From Falsiroseomonas sp051860665 (GTDB taxonomy: Bacteria > Pseudomonadota > Alphaproteobacteria > Acetobacterales > Acetobacteraceae): a stretch of DNA of 64,000 bases. The translations under genes and the position numbers were made by a program. The stretch spans positions 1 through 64,000 of the forward strand of contig NZ_JBHYDM010000008.1 in assembly GCF_051860665.1 (NCBI RefSeq). The letters run 5' to 3'. Under the pieces are notes generated by a model. The model was given only the letters and a program-made list of their open reading frames with translations, searched no databases and was not told the DNA's origin. Shown here piece by piece: positions 7,425 through 15,884 of this stretch (position 1 is its first letter; each line of letters begins with the position of its first letter).

Positions 7425-9016
7425 GATTCGTCTCCCTGTTTGTCGGCGGGGCCCCAGCCGCCCCCGCCCGCGGTCTCCAGCACAAAGCGCTCCCCCGCCG
7501 CCCAGGCGATGCGGGCCTTGGAGGGAAGTTGTCGGGCCGTCCCATCGGCGCGCAGGATGCAGGCGGTGGCTGTCGCGCCAGGGCCGCCGCCCTGCGCCCC
7601 CGGGGCGCCGGCCAGATGCCGCTCGCCGCGATAGGAAATTTCCGCCGTGCCCGACAGCAACCGATAGATTCTGCGCACGCCATCGCCGCCGGGATGCAGC
7701 CCGGCGCCGCCCGAGCCACGACGGCGCGCGATGGATTCGACACGGATCGGGGCCGCGGTTTCCAGTATCTCCGCCGGCAAGTTGCGCGCATTCGAGACAT
7801 CGGCCGAAAGCCCTGGCAGCCCCGGCCCATCGGGCCGCCCACCGGACCCGCCCGCCACGATTTCCGTAAAAATCCAGCGCCGGCCCGCGCCATCCACGCC
7901 ACCGATGGAAAGCACCACCGCAACGCCGGCATTGGGCGCCGCCGCGGGTCGTGGCGAAAGCCGCGCCAGCGCGGCGAAGAGCGCGTTGCAGGCCAGCTTC
8001 ACCGTGGCCGTGCGCGCATTCACCGCGGCCGGGAAGCGCGGATTCACCACGCTGCCCTCCGGCAGATGCAGGTCCAGCAGGTCGAGCAGCCCGTGATTGG
8101 CCGGCGCCTGCGGCGCGATGCGCTGCAGCAGGCAGAAGCAGGCGGCGAGCAGGCCGGAAGGCGCGGCATTCACCGGCCCCTCCGTCTGTGGCGCGGAGCC
8201 CGTGAAATCTACCGCGAGCCGCGGCCCCGGCAGGCGGCGCAGGGTGACGCGCAGCGGCACGGCGCCGGGGCTGCGGCCATCGCCTTCCAGCGCATCCTCC
8301 GCCGCAGCCTCGCCTTCCGGCAGCGCCGCCAGCGCCTGCGCCAGCGTCTGCCGCGCCTCGGCCAGCAGCGCGGCGCAGCCCTTGGCGAAGGCGGTGGTGC
8401 CCATGCCGGTGGCCAGTGCCGCGACCTCCCGCGCCGCGAGCGACACGGCCGCCCATTGCGCGGCAAGGTCGCCCGCCAGCATCGCCGGGGTGCGCGTATT
8501 GGCGGCCAGGATCGTGGCGATGCCGGGATCCTCGACCCCCGCATGCCGCCATTTCACGGGCGGCAGGCGCAGCCCCTCCTGGAAGATGCTTTGGGCATCG
8601 GGCGGGACGGAGCCGGGGGCGATGCCGCCGAGATCCTGGTGGTGCAGGATGGTGGCGGCGATGGCCACAGGCGCGCCCGCGGCGAAGATCGGCCGCGCGA
8701 CGATCAGGTCCGGCAGATGCGTGCCGCCGGTCCAGGGATCGTTCATCAGCAGCCCGTCACCCTCCGCCAGCGTCGCCGCCGGGAAGGCGCGCAGCAGGCC
8801 GGCGATGGCCGGGATCATGCCGCCGAGCAGCAGCGGCAGCGACCGCGCCTGCGCCAGCACGCGGCCATCCGGCAGGAAGAGCGCGGCGGCGCAGTCCATC
8901 CCCTCCCGCGCCACGGGCGACAGCGCGGTGGCGAGCAGGCTGTCCTGCATGCGGTCGGCCAGACCCTCCAGCGCCAGGCGCAGGATGTCTCGAGATGCAG
9001 CCTCGGCGAGGCTCAT
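7421..9016 (-). CDS. hyuB: Hydantoinase B/oxoprolinase subunit
   Basis: A 531-residue HyuB-family protein, the beta-type partner of ATP-dependent N-methylhydantoinase, 5-oxoprolinase, caprolactamase and acetone/acetophenone carboxylase. Visible landmarks are DRMQDSLLATALSPVAREGMD, LMNDPWTGGTHLPD, a long central domain with VDFTGSAPQTEGPVN and the C-terminal GGGWGP. It starts at 9016, overlapping the hyuA stop (ATGA), and overlaps the Bug start by GTGA. It should form a complex with the HyuA encoded just upstream, opening a lactam, imide or hydantoin ring. Confidence 0.88.
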   Translation of the reverse strand: MSLAEAASRDILRLALEGLADRMQDSLLATALSPVAREGMDCAAALFLPDGRVLAQARSLPLLLGGMIPAIAGLLRAFPAATLAEGDGLLMNDPWTGGTHLPDLIVARPIFAAGAPVAIAATILHHQDLGGIAPGSVPPDAQSIFQEGLRLPPVKWRHAGVEDPGIATILAANTRTPAMLAGDLAAQWAAVSLAAREVAALATGMGTTAFAKGCAALLAEARQTLAQALAALPEGEAAAEDALEGDGRSPGAVPLRVTLRRLPGPRLAVDFTGSAPQTEGPVNAAPSGLLAACFCLLQRIAPQAPANHGLLDLLDLHLPEGSVVNPRFPAAVNARTATVKLACNALFAALARLSPRPAAAPNAGVAVVLSIGGVDGAGRRWIFTEIVAGGSGGRPDGPGLPGLSADVSNARNLPAEILETAAPIRVESIARRRGSGGAGLHPGGDGVRRIYRLLSGTAEISYRGERHLAGAPGAQGGGPGATATACILRADGTARQLPSKARIAWAAGERFVLETAGGGGWGPADKQGDES

Positions 9017-10848
9017 GCGGCCTGCTCCAGCAGCAGCGCGCCATCCGCGCGGCGCGTGGCGTGCCAGCCGGGCGGGATGCGCAGCGTGGCGTCCGCGCCA
9101 TCGCGCAGCTGCGTGCCATCGGGCAGGGTCCGATGCGAAAGCGTGGCGGGCGGCGGCGTGGCGGGCGGTGGGCCGAGCGGCGCTTCCGCCAGGCAGCGCA
9201 GCGCGAGAATGCGCCGCGCGCCGCCGGGCGCATGGCCGCGGGTGGCGGCATGCAGGGCATCGAAGCGCGCGGCGAGGTCCTGCGGTGTGTCGTCGGGCGC
9301 GAAGGGCACGGCCAGCGTCTCCGCCTGCCCGCCATAGACCATGGCGAGGCTGTGGGCGGGCCTGGCGGGGCAGCCCCAGGCCTCTAGCCGCGCAGCCAGC
9401 GCCGCGGCCTGGGCAGCGGCCTGCGGGGCGAGCTGGGCCAGATCCTCCAGCGCCAGGTCGCAGGGCGCCTCCAGGCTCGCCGCGGCGGGGGCCAGCGCCA
9501 GGCCGAAGGCGGAGAGTAGGCCGGGCGCGGGCGGCAGCAGCACGCGGCGCGCCCCGATGCGCTGCGCGATGGCCGCCGCATGCAGCGGCCCGGCACCGCC
9601 GCCCGCCACCAGCAGCGCCCGCGTCGGGTCCAGGCCGCGGCGCAGGGCGATGCGGCGCAGCGCGTTGGCGATGACGGCCTCCGCCAGTTCCAGCGCAGGC
9701 TTCGCATCGGTCGTGCCGAGCGCCGTGACCAGCGCGGCCGCCGCCGCCGCACGGTCCAGCGCCAGGCCGGGCGGCGCCCCGGGCAGCCAGCCGGCAAGCA
9801 GCGCCGCATCTGTCAGCGTGGCCTGGGTGCCGCCGCGGCCGGCAGGGCGCGCCGCGGGCCCGAAGCGCAGGCGCCCCTGCCGCAAGGCCAGCGTGGTGCC
9901 GCCGCCCATGCCGAGGCTTTCCACATCCAGCGCCGGACAGCGCAGGCGCAGCGTGCCCAGGCCGATCTCCCGCGCCGTCATCGGCTGGCCGGCGCGCACC
10001 AGGCTGACCTCCGTGGTGGTGCCGCCCATGTCGAGGCCGATGGCCTCCTCGCCCTGCGCCCAGAAGGCGACTGCGCGGGCGCCGGCGGCGGGGCCGGAGA
10101 GCGCGAGACCCAGCGGATGGTCCAGCGCCTCCGCCAGCGGTGCCAGGCCGCCCTCCGCCCGCAGCACCCAGGGCGCGGGGGTGAGGCCGGAGAGGCGCGC
10201 GGCGGCCAGCGGCTTCAGCGCGGCATCGGCCAGCGTGGCGAGGGTGCGTTCGAATTCGCGCAGGCCCGGATCGACCTGGTGGGAGAGGGACAGGCGCAGA
10301 TCCGGCCGCGCGGCGGCGATGGCCTGCGCCACGGCCAGCTCATGCGCCGGATTCAGCGGCGCGAAGAGCAGGCAGATGGCAACGGCGGCGCCCTGCGGCA
10401 GGGCGGCGAGATGCGCGAGCGCGTCCGCGACGCCGTCGAGCGGCTCGACCTCCACGCCACGCGCATCGATGCGGCCGCCGACCTCGCAGCGCAGGTCGGG
10501 CGGCGAGAGCCAAGGCGGCGTGGGCGGCGGTGGCGCCTCCTCCATCGGATCGCGCTTCGACTGGCGGCCGAGATCGGGCACATCCACGAATCCGCGCGTG
10601 GCGACCAGCGCCACCGGACCGGCCGTGCCATTCACCAGCGCATTGGTGGCCAGGGTGGTGGCCAGCCGCAGCCGCGCGACCTCCACCGGTGCGATGCCGG
10701 CCTGCGTCAGCAGTGCGGTGACCGTGGCGCCCAGCGGCGCCGTGGCGTCCCGTGCCTGCTTCAGCAGGATTGTCGGCTGGTCCGCACCATGGGCGACAAG
10801 ATCGACAAAATCGCCGCCGACATCGATGGCGACGTCGAGGCGCGTCAT
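9013..10848 (-). CDS. hyuA: Hydantoinase A/oxoprolinase subunit, with an altered N-terminal phosphate loop
   Basis: A 611-residue HyuA-family protein of the ASKHA ATPase fold, shorter than the usual 680-700. The first phosphate loop, normally GGTFTD, reads GGDFVD (residues 11-16). The second site (LDMGGTTTEVSLV) and the C-terminal LLVAGGGAGPLHA are close to normal. HyuA uses ATP to phosphorylate a lactam carbonyl before HyuB-assisted hydrolysis. The changed loop may alter nucleotide use. The start at 10848 lies 2 bases after the stop of the DadA-like gene, and the gene overlaps hyuB by ATGA. Confidence 0.86.
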   Translation of the reverse strand: MTRLDVAIDVGGDFVDLVAHGADQPTILLKQARDATAPLGATVTALLTQAGIAPVEVARLRLATTLATNALVNGTAGPVALVATRGFVDVPDLGRQSKRDPMEEAPPPPTPPWLSPPDLRCEVGGRIDARGVEVEPLDGVADALAHLAALPQGAAVAICLLFAPLNPAHELAVAQAIAAARPDLRLSLSHQVDPGLREFERTLATLADAALKPLAAARLSGLTPAPWVLRAEGGLAPLAEALDHPLGLALSGPAAGARAVAFWAQGEEAIGLDMGGTTTEVSLVRAGQPMTAREIGLGTLRLRCPALDVESLGMGGGTTLALRQGRLRFGPAARPAGRGGTQATLTDAALLAGWLPGAPPGLALDRAAAAAALVTALGTTDAKPALELAEAVIANALRRIALRRGLDPTRALLVAGGGAGPLHAAAIAQRIGARRVLLPPAPGLLSAFGLALAPAAASLEAPCDLALEDLAQLAPQAAAQAAALAARLEAWGCPARPAHSLAMVYGGQAETLAVPFAPDDTPQDLAARFDALHAATRGHAPGGARRILALRCLAEAPLGPPPATPPPATLSHRTLPDGTQLRDGADATLRIPPGWHATRRADGALLLEQAA

Positions 10849-10850
10849 GC

Positions 10851-12092
10851 TCAGGCCGCCCAGCGCGTGGGGGCGAAGGCCGAAAGATCGATCTCCGGAT
10901 CGCGGCCGGCGACGAGATGCGCAATCTCCCGCCCCGTGCTGGCGGCGCCGCACATGCCGATATGGCCATGGCCGAAGGCGAACCAGGCATTGTCCACGCG
11001 CGGCGCGCGGCCGATCACGGGCAGGCTGTCCGGCAGGCAGGGCCTGTGGCCCATCCATTCGCTGGTGACGCTGGTATCCAGATGCGGGAACATTTCCTTG
11101 CCGCGTGCCAGCAGCATCGCGGCGCGCCGGAAGTCGGGCGCGGCGCTGAGGCCAGCGAATTCCACGGAGCCGGCGAGACGCAGGCCCATCTGCATGGGGT
11201 TCACCATGAGGTTGTGCTCCACCGCCATGACGGTGTGGCGCAGCGCCAGGTTGTTGCTGCCGACGGTGACGTGATAGCCGCGCTGCGTCTCCAGCGGGAT
11301 GCGTGGGCCGAGCTGATTGGCGAGTTTCGCCGACCAGGCGCCGCCGGCGAGCACCACGCCCTCCGTCTCCAGCGTCTCCCCGCCTTCGAGCTCCAGCGCA
11401 TGGACGGAGCCGCCCTTGACGCGGAAGCCGGTGACGCGGGCGCGACGCATCTGCGCGCCGTCGCGTTGGCATTGTTCGAACAGCGCGCGTGTCATCGCGG
11501 CGGGGTCGAGCGTGCTGCCATTCTCCGGCGCCAGGATGCCGAAGCGGAAGCGGCCCTTCAGGTCGGGCTCCAGCGCCACCAGCTCGTCCTCCGCCACGTC
11601 GCGCATCTCGACGCCGAGGGAGCGGCGCAGATTCATGCCCCAGGCCCATTGCCGCGCGGCTTCCGGGCCGGAGTAGACGTAAAGACAGCCGCTGCGGCGC
11701 ATCAGCCCGCTGGCATTGGCGCGTTGCAGCAGCGGCTCGTAGCAATCGAAGATCGGTGCGAGCAGGCCGCGCAGCGCGGTGGCGATGCGCACCACCTCGT
11801 CCCGCGACGAGTGCTTCAGGAAGCGCGCGAGCCAGGGCGCGACGACGGGCGCGTACCACCAGCGCACGGCGAGCGGGCCGAGCGGATCCAGCAGCCAGCC
11901 GGGCACCTTCTTCCACATCCCGGGCATGCCGACCGGCAGGCAGGCTGAGGGCGAGAGCGAGCCGGCATTGCCGAAGGAGGTCGCCTCCGCCGGGCCGAGC
12001 GGATCGACGAAGGTGACCTGGTGGCCATCGCGCTGCAGCCAGGCGGCGGTGGCGGTGCCGACGATGCCATTGCCGATCACCGCGATGCGCAT
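10851..12092 (-). CDS. FAD-dependent D-amino acid dehydrogenase-like oxidoreductase
   Basis: A 413-residue DAO-fold flavoprotein resembling the small subunit of D-amino acid dehydrogenase (DadA). It opens MRIAVIGNGIVG, contains VLAGGAWSAKL and RGYHVTV, and ends with HGHIGMCGAASTG, the FAD-binding C-terminal signature. It probably oxidises an amino acid or other amine and passes electrons to the respiratory chain. The ATG at 12092 is preferred because AGGA lies 7 bases upstream; a GTG at 12107 is the alternative. Its place upstream of HyuAB suggests that it processes an amino acid released from a hydantoin or lactam. Confidence 0.85.
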   Translation of the reverse strand: MRIAVIGNGIVGTATAAWLQRDGHQVTFVDPLGPAEATSFGNAGSLSPSACLPVGMPGMWKKVPGWLLDPLGPLAVRWWYAPVVAPWLARFLKHSSRDEVVRIATALRGLLAPIFDCYEPLLQRANASGLMRRSGCLYVYSGPEAARQWAWGMNLRRSLGVEMRDVAEDELVALEPDLKGRFRFGILAPENGSTLDPAAMTRALFEQCQRDGAQMRRARVTGFRVKGGSVHALELEGGETLETEGVVLAGGAWSAKLANQLGPRIPLETQRGYHVTVGSNNLALRHTVMAVEHNLMVNPMQMGLRLAGSVEFAGLSAAPDFRRAAMLLARGKEMFPHLDTSVTSEWMGHRPCLPDSLPVIGRAPRVDNAWFAFGHGHIGMCGAASTGREIAHLVAGRDPEIDLSAFAPTRWAA

Positions 12093-12116
12093 GCTGGGGT
12101 CCTGCACCTGGCTGCT

Positions 12117-12131
12117 GTTCGAAGACCGAAC
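12117..12131. promoter_or_regulatory. Short inverted repeat upstream of the dadA-like gene
   Basis: GTTCG and CGAAC are separated by AAGAC, 25 bases before the dadA-like start. The sequence gaccgaac (12124-12131) is the reverse complement of gttcggtc found inside the 13037-13063 operator. It could be a second, weaker IclR site. Confidence 0.3.
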
Positions 12132-12179
12132 GTCTGTGCGAATGCTAGCGCGCGTTCACCGCTGCACGCAACGCGAAGG

Positions 12180-12980
12180 TCACAACAATTGCGGTGCGAG
12201 TTCGGCGGCCTGTGCGCGCAGCAGCGGCAGATAGCCTTCGCGCAGGGCAGTGGCCGTGCCGCGTTCGGTATGCATGCCGATGTTGAGCGCCGCCACCACG
12301 CGCCCGTCATGCCGCCGCAGCGGCACGGCGAGGGAGCGAAACCCCTGCTCGGCCTCCTGGTCGACCAGGGCAAAACCCTCGCTGCGTGCGCGGGCGATGC
12401 GCTTGCGCAGGCGCAGCGGGTCGAGCTCCGTCTGCGGTGTGACGGCGAAGGGCGGGTGCTGCGCCAGCAGCGCCTCCATCTCCGCCTCCGGCAGGCTGGC
12501 CAGCAGCACACGGCCGAGCGCGGTGCAGAAGGCGGGCAGGCGCAGACCCACCATGGTGGTGAGATTGAGCAGCCGTGCCGGCTGGCCATAGGCGATGAAG
12601 ACGATCTCCGCCCCATCCAGCACCGCGGCCGAGCAGGGCGCGCCGAGCTCGGCGCTCAGCCGCTCGCAGCGCGGCTGCAGGATGGCGGAAATGCCATTGG
12701 CGCCGAGATAGCCCGCGGCGAGCCGCAGCACGCGGGGCGTGAGGCGGAACAGCTTGCCCTCGACCTCGACATGGCCGAGCACGACCAGCGTATGCAGCGC
12801 GCGGCGCACGGTGGCGCGCGGCAGGTCCACCGCGCGCGCGGCTTCCGCCAGCGTCATCTGCCGGCGCTCCGGCCCGAAGGCCTGCAGCACGGCGAGGCCG
12901 CGGGCCAGGGCCTCGAGAAAATCCGGGCCGTGACCGGCGGCCTCGCGGCGGCCCGCATCCTCGGCATTCAGGCGCGGCAT
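12180..12980 (-). CDS. IclR family transcriptional regulator (PcaR/PcaU-like)
   Basis: A 266-residue regulator with an N-terminal winged HTH (about 22-85; MTLAEAARAVDLPRATVRRA is the helix-turn-helix) and a GAF-like effector domain (about 95-260, ending ALNIGMHTERGT and YLPLLRAQAAEL). Family relatives control protocatechuate and other aromatic pathways as activators or repressors. The start at 12980 follows GGAAGGTTCTGCAC. It is divergent from the Rieske oxygenase gene across a perfect inverted repeat, and 87 bases upstream of the dadA-like operon on the same strand, so it may control both. Confidence 0.9.
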   Translation of the reverse strand: MPRLNAEDAGRREAAGHGPDFLEALARGLAVLQAFGPERRQMTLAEAARAVDLPRATVRRALHTLVVLGHVEVEGKLFRLTPRVLRLAAGYLGANGISAILQPRCERLSAELGAPCSAAVLDGAEIVFIAYGQPARLLNLTTMVGLRLPAFCTALGRVLLASLPEAEMEALLAQHPPFAVTPQTELDPLRLRKRIARARSEGFALVDQEAEQGFRSLAVPLRRHDGRVVAALNIGMHTERGTATALREGYLPLLRAQAAELAPQLL

Positions 12981-13003
12981 GTGCAGAACCTTCCAAAAGC
13001 GGC

Positions 13004-13033
13004 TTGTGTGGAAAGCTGGGCCTTGGCTACTAT
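13004..13033 (+). promoter_or_regulatory. Candidate promoter of the Rieske oxygenase operon
   Basis: TTGTGT at 13004-13009 and TACTAT at 13028-13033 are separated by 18 bases, a fair sigma-70 match. The predicted start of transcription, near 13040, falls inside the inverted repeat at 13037-13063, so a bound regulator could block it. Confidence 0.4.
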
Positions 13034-13036
13034 CGC

Positions 13037-13063
13037 ACAAGTGTTCGGTCAGTGAACACTTGT
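13037..13063. promoter_or_regulatory. Perfect inverted repeat, probable IclR operator
   Basis: The arms ACAAGTGTTC (13037-13046) and GAACACTTGT (13054-13063) are exact reverse complements with a 7-base spacer. The site lies between the divergent IclR and Rieske genes and overlaps the likely start of transcription of the latter. Its size and symmetry suit a dimeric helix-turn-helix regulator; the adjacent IclR protein is the obvious candidate. Confidence 0.65.
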
Positions 13064-13082
13064 TGCCGGAGGCGCCGCCGCC

Positions 13083-14408
13083 ATGATCTCCGCCGAGATG
13101 AATGAACGCCTGACGCGCGTGGGGCCCGGCACGCCGGGCGGGCGCGTGCTGCGGCAGTACTGGCAGCCGATCGCGCTGGTCGACGAACTCGAGGAGAAGC
13201 GCCCGGTGCGCGCCGTGCGCGCGCTGGGCCAGGATTTCGTGCTGTTCCGCGACGAGCAGGGGCGCCTCGGCCTGCTGGATCGGGACTGCCCGCATCGCAA
13301 CGCCGATCTCGCCTTCGGGCGGCTGGAGGATGGCGGGCTGCGCTGCCCCTTCCATGGCTGGCTCTTCGACACGCAGGGCAAGTGCCTCGACACGCCGGCG
13401 GAGCCGGAGGGCAGCACGCTGTGTACCCGCATCCGCCAGCGATCCTATCCCGTGGAACTGCGCAGCGGCATCGTCTTCGCCTTCCTGGGCGAGGGTGCGG
13501 CACCGCCTTTTCCGGCGCTGGATTGCTTCACGGCGCCGGATACGCATGTCTTCGCCTTCAAGGGCCTGATTTCCTGCAACTGGCTGCAGGCGCTGGAGGT
13601 CGGCATCGACCCTGCCCATGCCAGCTTCCTGCACCGCTTCTTCGAGGATGGCGACGCGGCCGAGGCCTATGGCAAGCAGTTCCGCGCCACCTCCGACGGC
13701 TCCGACCTGCCGATGACCTATGTGCTGCGCGAATTTTCGCGGCCGCGGATCGAGGTGGAGAATACCGATTACGGCCTGCGCGTGACCGCGCTGCGCAGGA
13801 TCAACGAGGCGACGACGCATGTGCGCGTGACGAACCTGGTCTTCCCGCAGGCCTTCGTCATTCCGATGAGCGCGGAGATGACCATCACCCAGTGGCACAT
13901 GCCGGTGGATGACACGCATACCTATTGGGTGGCGATCTTCACCAGCTTCTCGAAGCCTGTGGACAAGGCACAGATGCGCGCGCAGCGGCTGGAATCCTAC
14001 AGCCTGCCGGACTACCTGCCGAAACTCGGCCGCCACAACGACTACGGCTTCGACCCGGAGGAGCAGGCGACCGAGACCTATACGGGCATGGGCGAGGACA
14101 TCAATGTCCACGACCAATGGGCCGTGGAATCGCAGGGCGCCATCCAGGACCGCACGCGGGAAAACCTGGCAAGCAGCGACAAGGCGATTGCCGCCAATCG
14201 CCGCCTGCTGCTGCGCGCCATGGCTGCGATGGAGGAAGGCCGTGCGCCGGCGCTGATGCAGGATGCGGAGGCGACGCCGCGCATCATCGGCCCCGCGACG
14301 ATCGACACCATGGCGCCCAGTGCCGAATGGGAAACCCGTTGGCGCGAGGCCGTGGCGCGCCGCCGCGGCGCCGCCCCCTGGGCCCCGCCGGCGCTCGCCG
14401 CCGAATGA
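13083..14408 (+). CDS. Rieske non-heme iron oxygenase, large (alpha) subunit
   Basis: A 441-residue oxygenase related to the phthalate/phenoxybenzoate/vanillate group. The Rieske ligands C69, H71, C88 and H91 (CPHRNAD and CPFHGW) and the mononuclear iron site (D176, H179 and H184, in EVGIDPAHASFLH) are intact. The protein hydroxylates or demethylates an aromatic or amine substrate with O2 and electrons from a separate reductase, which is not in this window. The start at 13083 follows GGAGG at a long spacing; an ATG at 13098 is possible. The stop overlaps the start of the glutamine-synthetase-like gene (ATGA), so the two products are probably made together. Confidence 0.92.
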   Translation: MISAEMNERLTRVGPGTPGGRVLRQYWQPIALVDELEEKRPVRAVRALGQDFVLFRDEQGRLGLLDRDCPHRNADLAFGRLEDGGLRCPFHGWLFDTQGKCLDTPAEPEGSTLCTRIRQRSYPVELRSGIVFAFLGEGAAPPFPALDCFTAPDTHVFAFKGLISCNWLQALEVGIDPAHASFLHRFFEDGDAAEAYGKQFRATSDGSDLPMTYVLREFSRPRIEVENTDYGLRVTALRRINEATTHVRVTNLVFPQAFVIPMSAEMTITQWHMPVDDTHTYWVAIFTSFSKPVDKAQMRAQRLESYSLPDYLPKLGRHNDYGFDPEEQATETYTGMGEDINVHDQWAVESQGAIQDRTRENLASSDKAIAANRRLLLRAMAAMEEGRAPALMQDAEATPRIIGPATIDTMAPSAEWETRWREAVARRRGAAPWAPPALAAE

Positions 14409-15820
14409 GCTTTGTTCAGCGGCATGCGCTGCATGCCGAGGCCGAGCTGGCGGATGTGCTGCGGCAGATCGAGGCCGCGGGCCTTGGCGTGCTGCGCCTT
14501 GCCTTCCCCGACCAGCACGGCATCCTGCGCGGCAAGACCATCATGGCCAGCGAGGCGGCGGGCGCGCTGGCCAATGGCGTGGCGATGACCACGACGCTGC
14601 TGCTGAAGGATTCCTCGCATCGCACCGTCTTCCCCGTCTGGTCCGCCGGCGGCGCGATGGGCGAGAAGGCGATGGAGGGCGCGGCGGATGCATTGCTGGT
14701 GCCGGACCCCAACACCTTCCGCATCCTGCCCTGGGCGCCGCATAGCGGCTGGATTTTGTGCGACGCCTATTTTCCGGACGGCCGCCCGGTGCCGCTCGGC
14801 ACGCGCCACCTGCTGCGCCAACAGGTTTCGCGGGCGGCCGAGCTCGGCTTCGAATTCTGCACGGGGCTGGAAGTCGAATTCCATCTGTTCCGGCTGACGG
14901 ATCCGAAGTTGGCGCCCAGCGATGCGGGACAGCCGGGCACACCGCCCGACGTGGCGCTTCTGACGCAGGGCTACAACTACCTGACCGAGCTGCGCTACGA
15001 CCAGCTCGACCCCATCCTCGAAATCCTGCGCCGCGAGATCCAGGCCCTCGGCCTGCCGCTGCGCTCGATGGAGGTGGAGTACGGGCCGAGCCAGGTGGAG
15101 TTCACCTTCGGTCCGCAAACCGGCCTGGCCAGTGCCGATGCCATGGTGCTGTTCCGCAGCGCGGTGAAGCAGGTGGCGCGGCGGCATGGCTACCACGCCA
15201 CCTTCATGTGCCGCCCGCGCATCCCGAATGTGATGTCGAGCGGCTGGCACCTGCATCAGTCCTTGGTGAAGGACGGCCGTAACATCTTTGCGGGCAAGGA
15301 CACGCTGCTGTCGGAGACGGCGCGGTACTACCTCGGCGGGCTGCTGGCGCATGCGCGGGCGGCAGCCGCCTTCTCCACGCCGACGATCAACGGCTATCGC
15401 CGCTACCGCAGCCATTCGCTGGCGCCGGACCGCGCCATCTGGGGCATCGACAATCGCGGCGTCATGGTGCGTGCGCTGGGCGCGCCCGGGGATGCGGCGA
15501 CGCGGCTGGAGAACCGCGTGGGCGAGCCGGCGGCGAATCCCTATCTCTACCTCGCCTCGCAGCTCGCCTATGGGCTGGACGGCATCGCCGCGCAGCGCGA
15601 TCCCGGTCCGCCGGCCGATACGCCCTATGAAACCGCGGCGCCGCTGCTGCCGCGCAGCCTGGCGGAGGCGGTGACGGCGCTGGAGGAGAGCGCCGCGGCG
15701 CGCGCCGCCTTCGGCGACACCTTCGTGGACTACTACGCGCGGCTGAAGCGCGCGGAGATTGCCCGCTTCGAGGCCGAGGTCTCGGACTGGGAACAGCGCG
15801 AGTATTTCGAACTCTTCTGA
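14405..15820 (+). CDS. Glutamine synthetase family ligase (gamma-glutamylamide synthetase-like)
   Basis: A 471-residue GS-fold ATP-dependent ligase. Metal-binding acidic residues appear in LEVEFHLF (E156, E158) and MEVEYGPSQVEF (E225, E232), the active-site His in GWHLHQSL, and the C-terminal NGYRRYR, WGIDNR and NRVGEPAANPY blocks are typical. Housekeeping GlnA carries an adenylylation Tyr and a fuller N-domain; this protein looks like the catabolic branch that glutamylates amines such as putrescine, isopropylamine or aniline. Coupled to a Rieske oxygenase, it may activate or mask an amine substrate, as in aniline dioxygenase clusters. No partner amidotransferase is present. Confidence 0.88.
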   Translation: MSFVQRHALHAEAELADVLRQIEAAGLGVLRLAFPDQHGILRGKTIMASEAAGALANGVAMTTTLLLKDSSHRTVFPVWSAGGAMGEKAMEGAADALLVPDPNTFRILPWAPHSGWILCDAYFPDGRPVPLGTRHLLRQQVSRAAELGFEFCTGLEVEFHLFRLTDPKLAPSDAGQPGTPPDVALLTQGYNYLTELRYDQLDPILEILRREIQALGLPLRSMEVEYGPSQVEFTFGPQTGLASADAMVLFRSAVKQVARRHGYHATFMCRPRIPNVMSSGWHLHQSLVKDGRNIFAGKDTLLSETARYYLGGLLAHARAAAAFSTPTINGYRRYRSHSLAPDRAIWGIDNRGVMVRALGAPGDAATRLENRVGEPAANPYLYLASQLAYGLDGIAAQRDPGPPADTPYETAAPLLPRSLAEAVTALEESAAARAAFGDTFVDYYARLKRAEIARFEAEVSDWEQREYFELF

Positions 15821-15828
15821 CGGGATTG

Positions 15829-15848
15829 GGCACGGCAACGACCGTGCC
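15829..15848. terminator. Hairpin between the GS-like gene and the ABC transporter genes
   Basis: GGCACGG (15829-15835) and CCGTGCC (15842-15848) flank a 6-base loop in the 64-base gap. Only two T residues follow. It could reduce read-through or stabilise the upstream message rather than end transcription. Confidence 0.35.
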
Positions 15849-15884
15849 TTCGGAAACGCCGCACGGCTTCAGGAAGGGATGCAG

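Noticed and set aside
7425..8552. Extension of the second Bug gene to a 699-codon ORF
   Set aside because: The extra part is hyuB in another frame. The GTG at 7424 gives a normal signal peptide and length.
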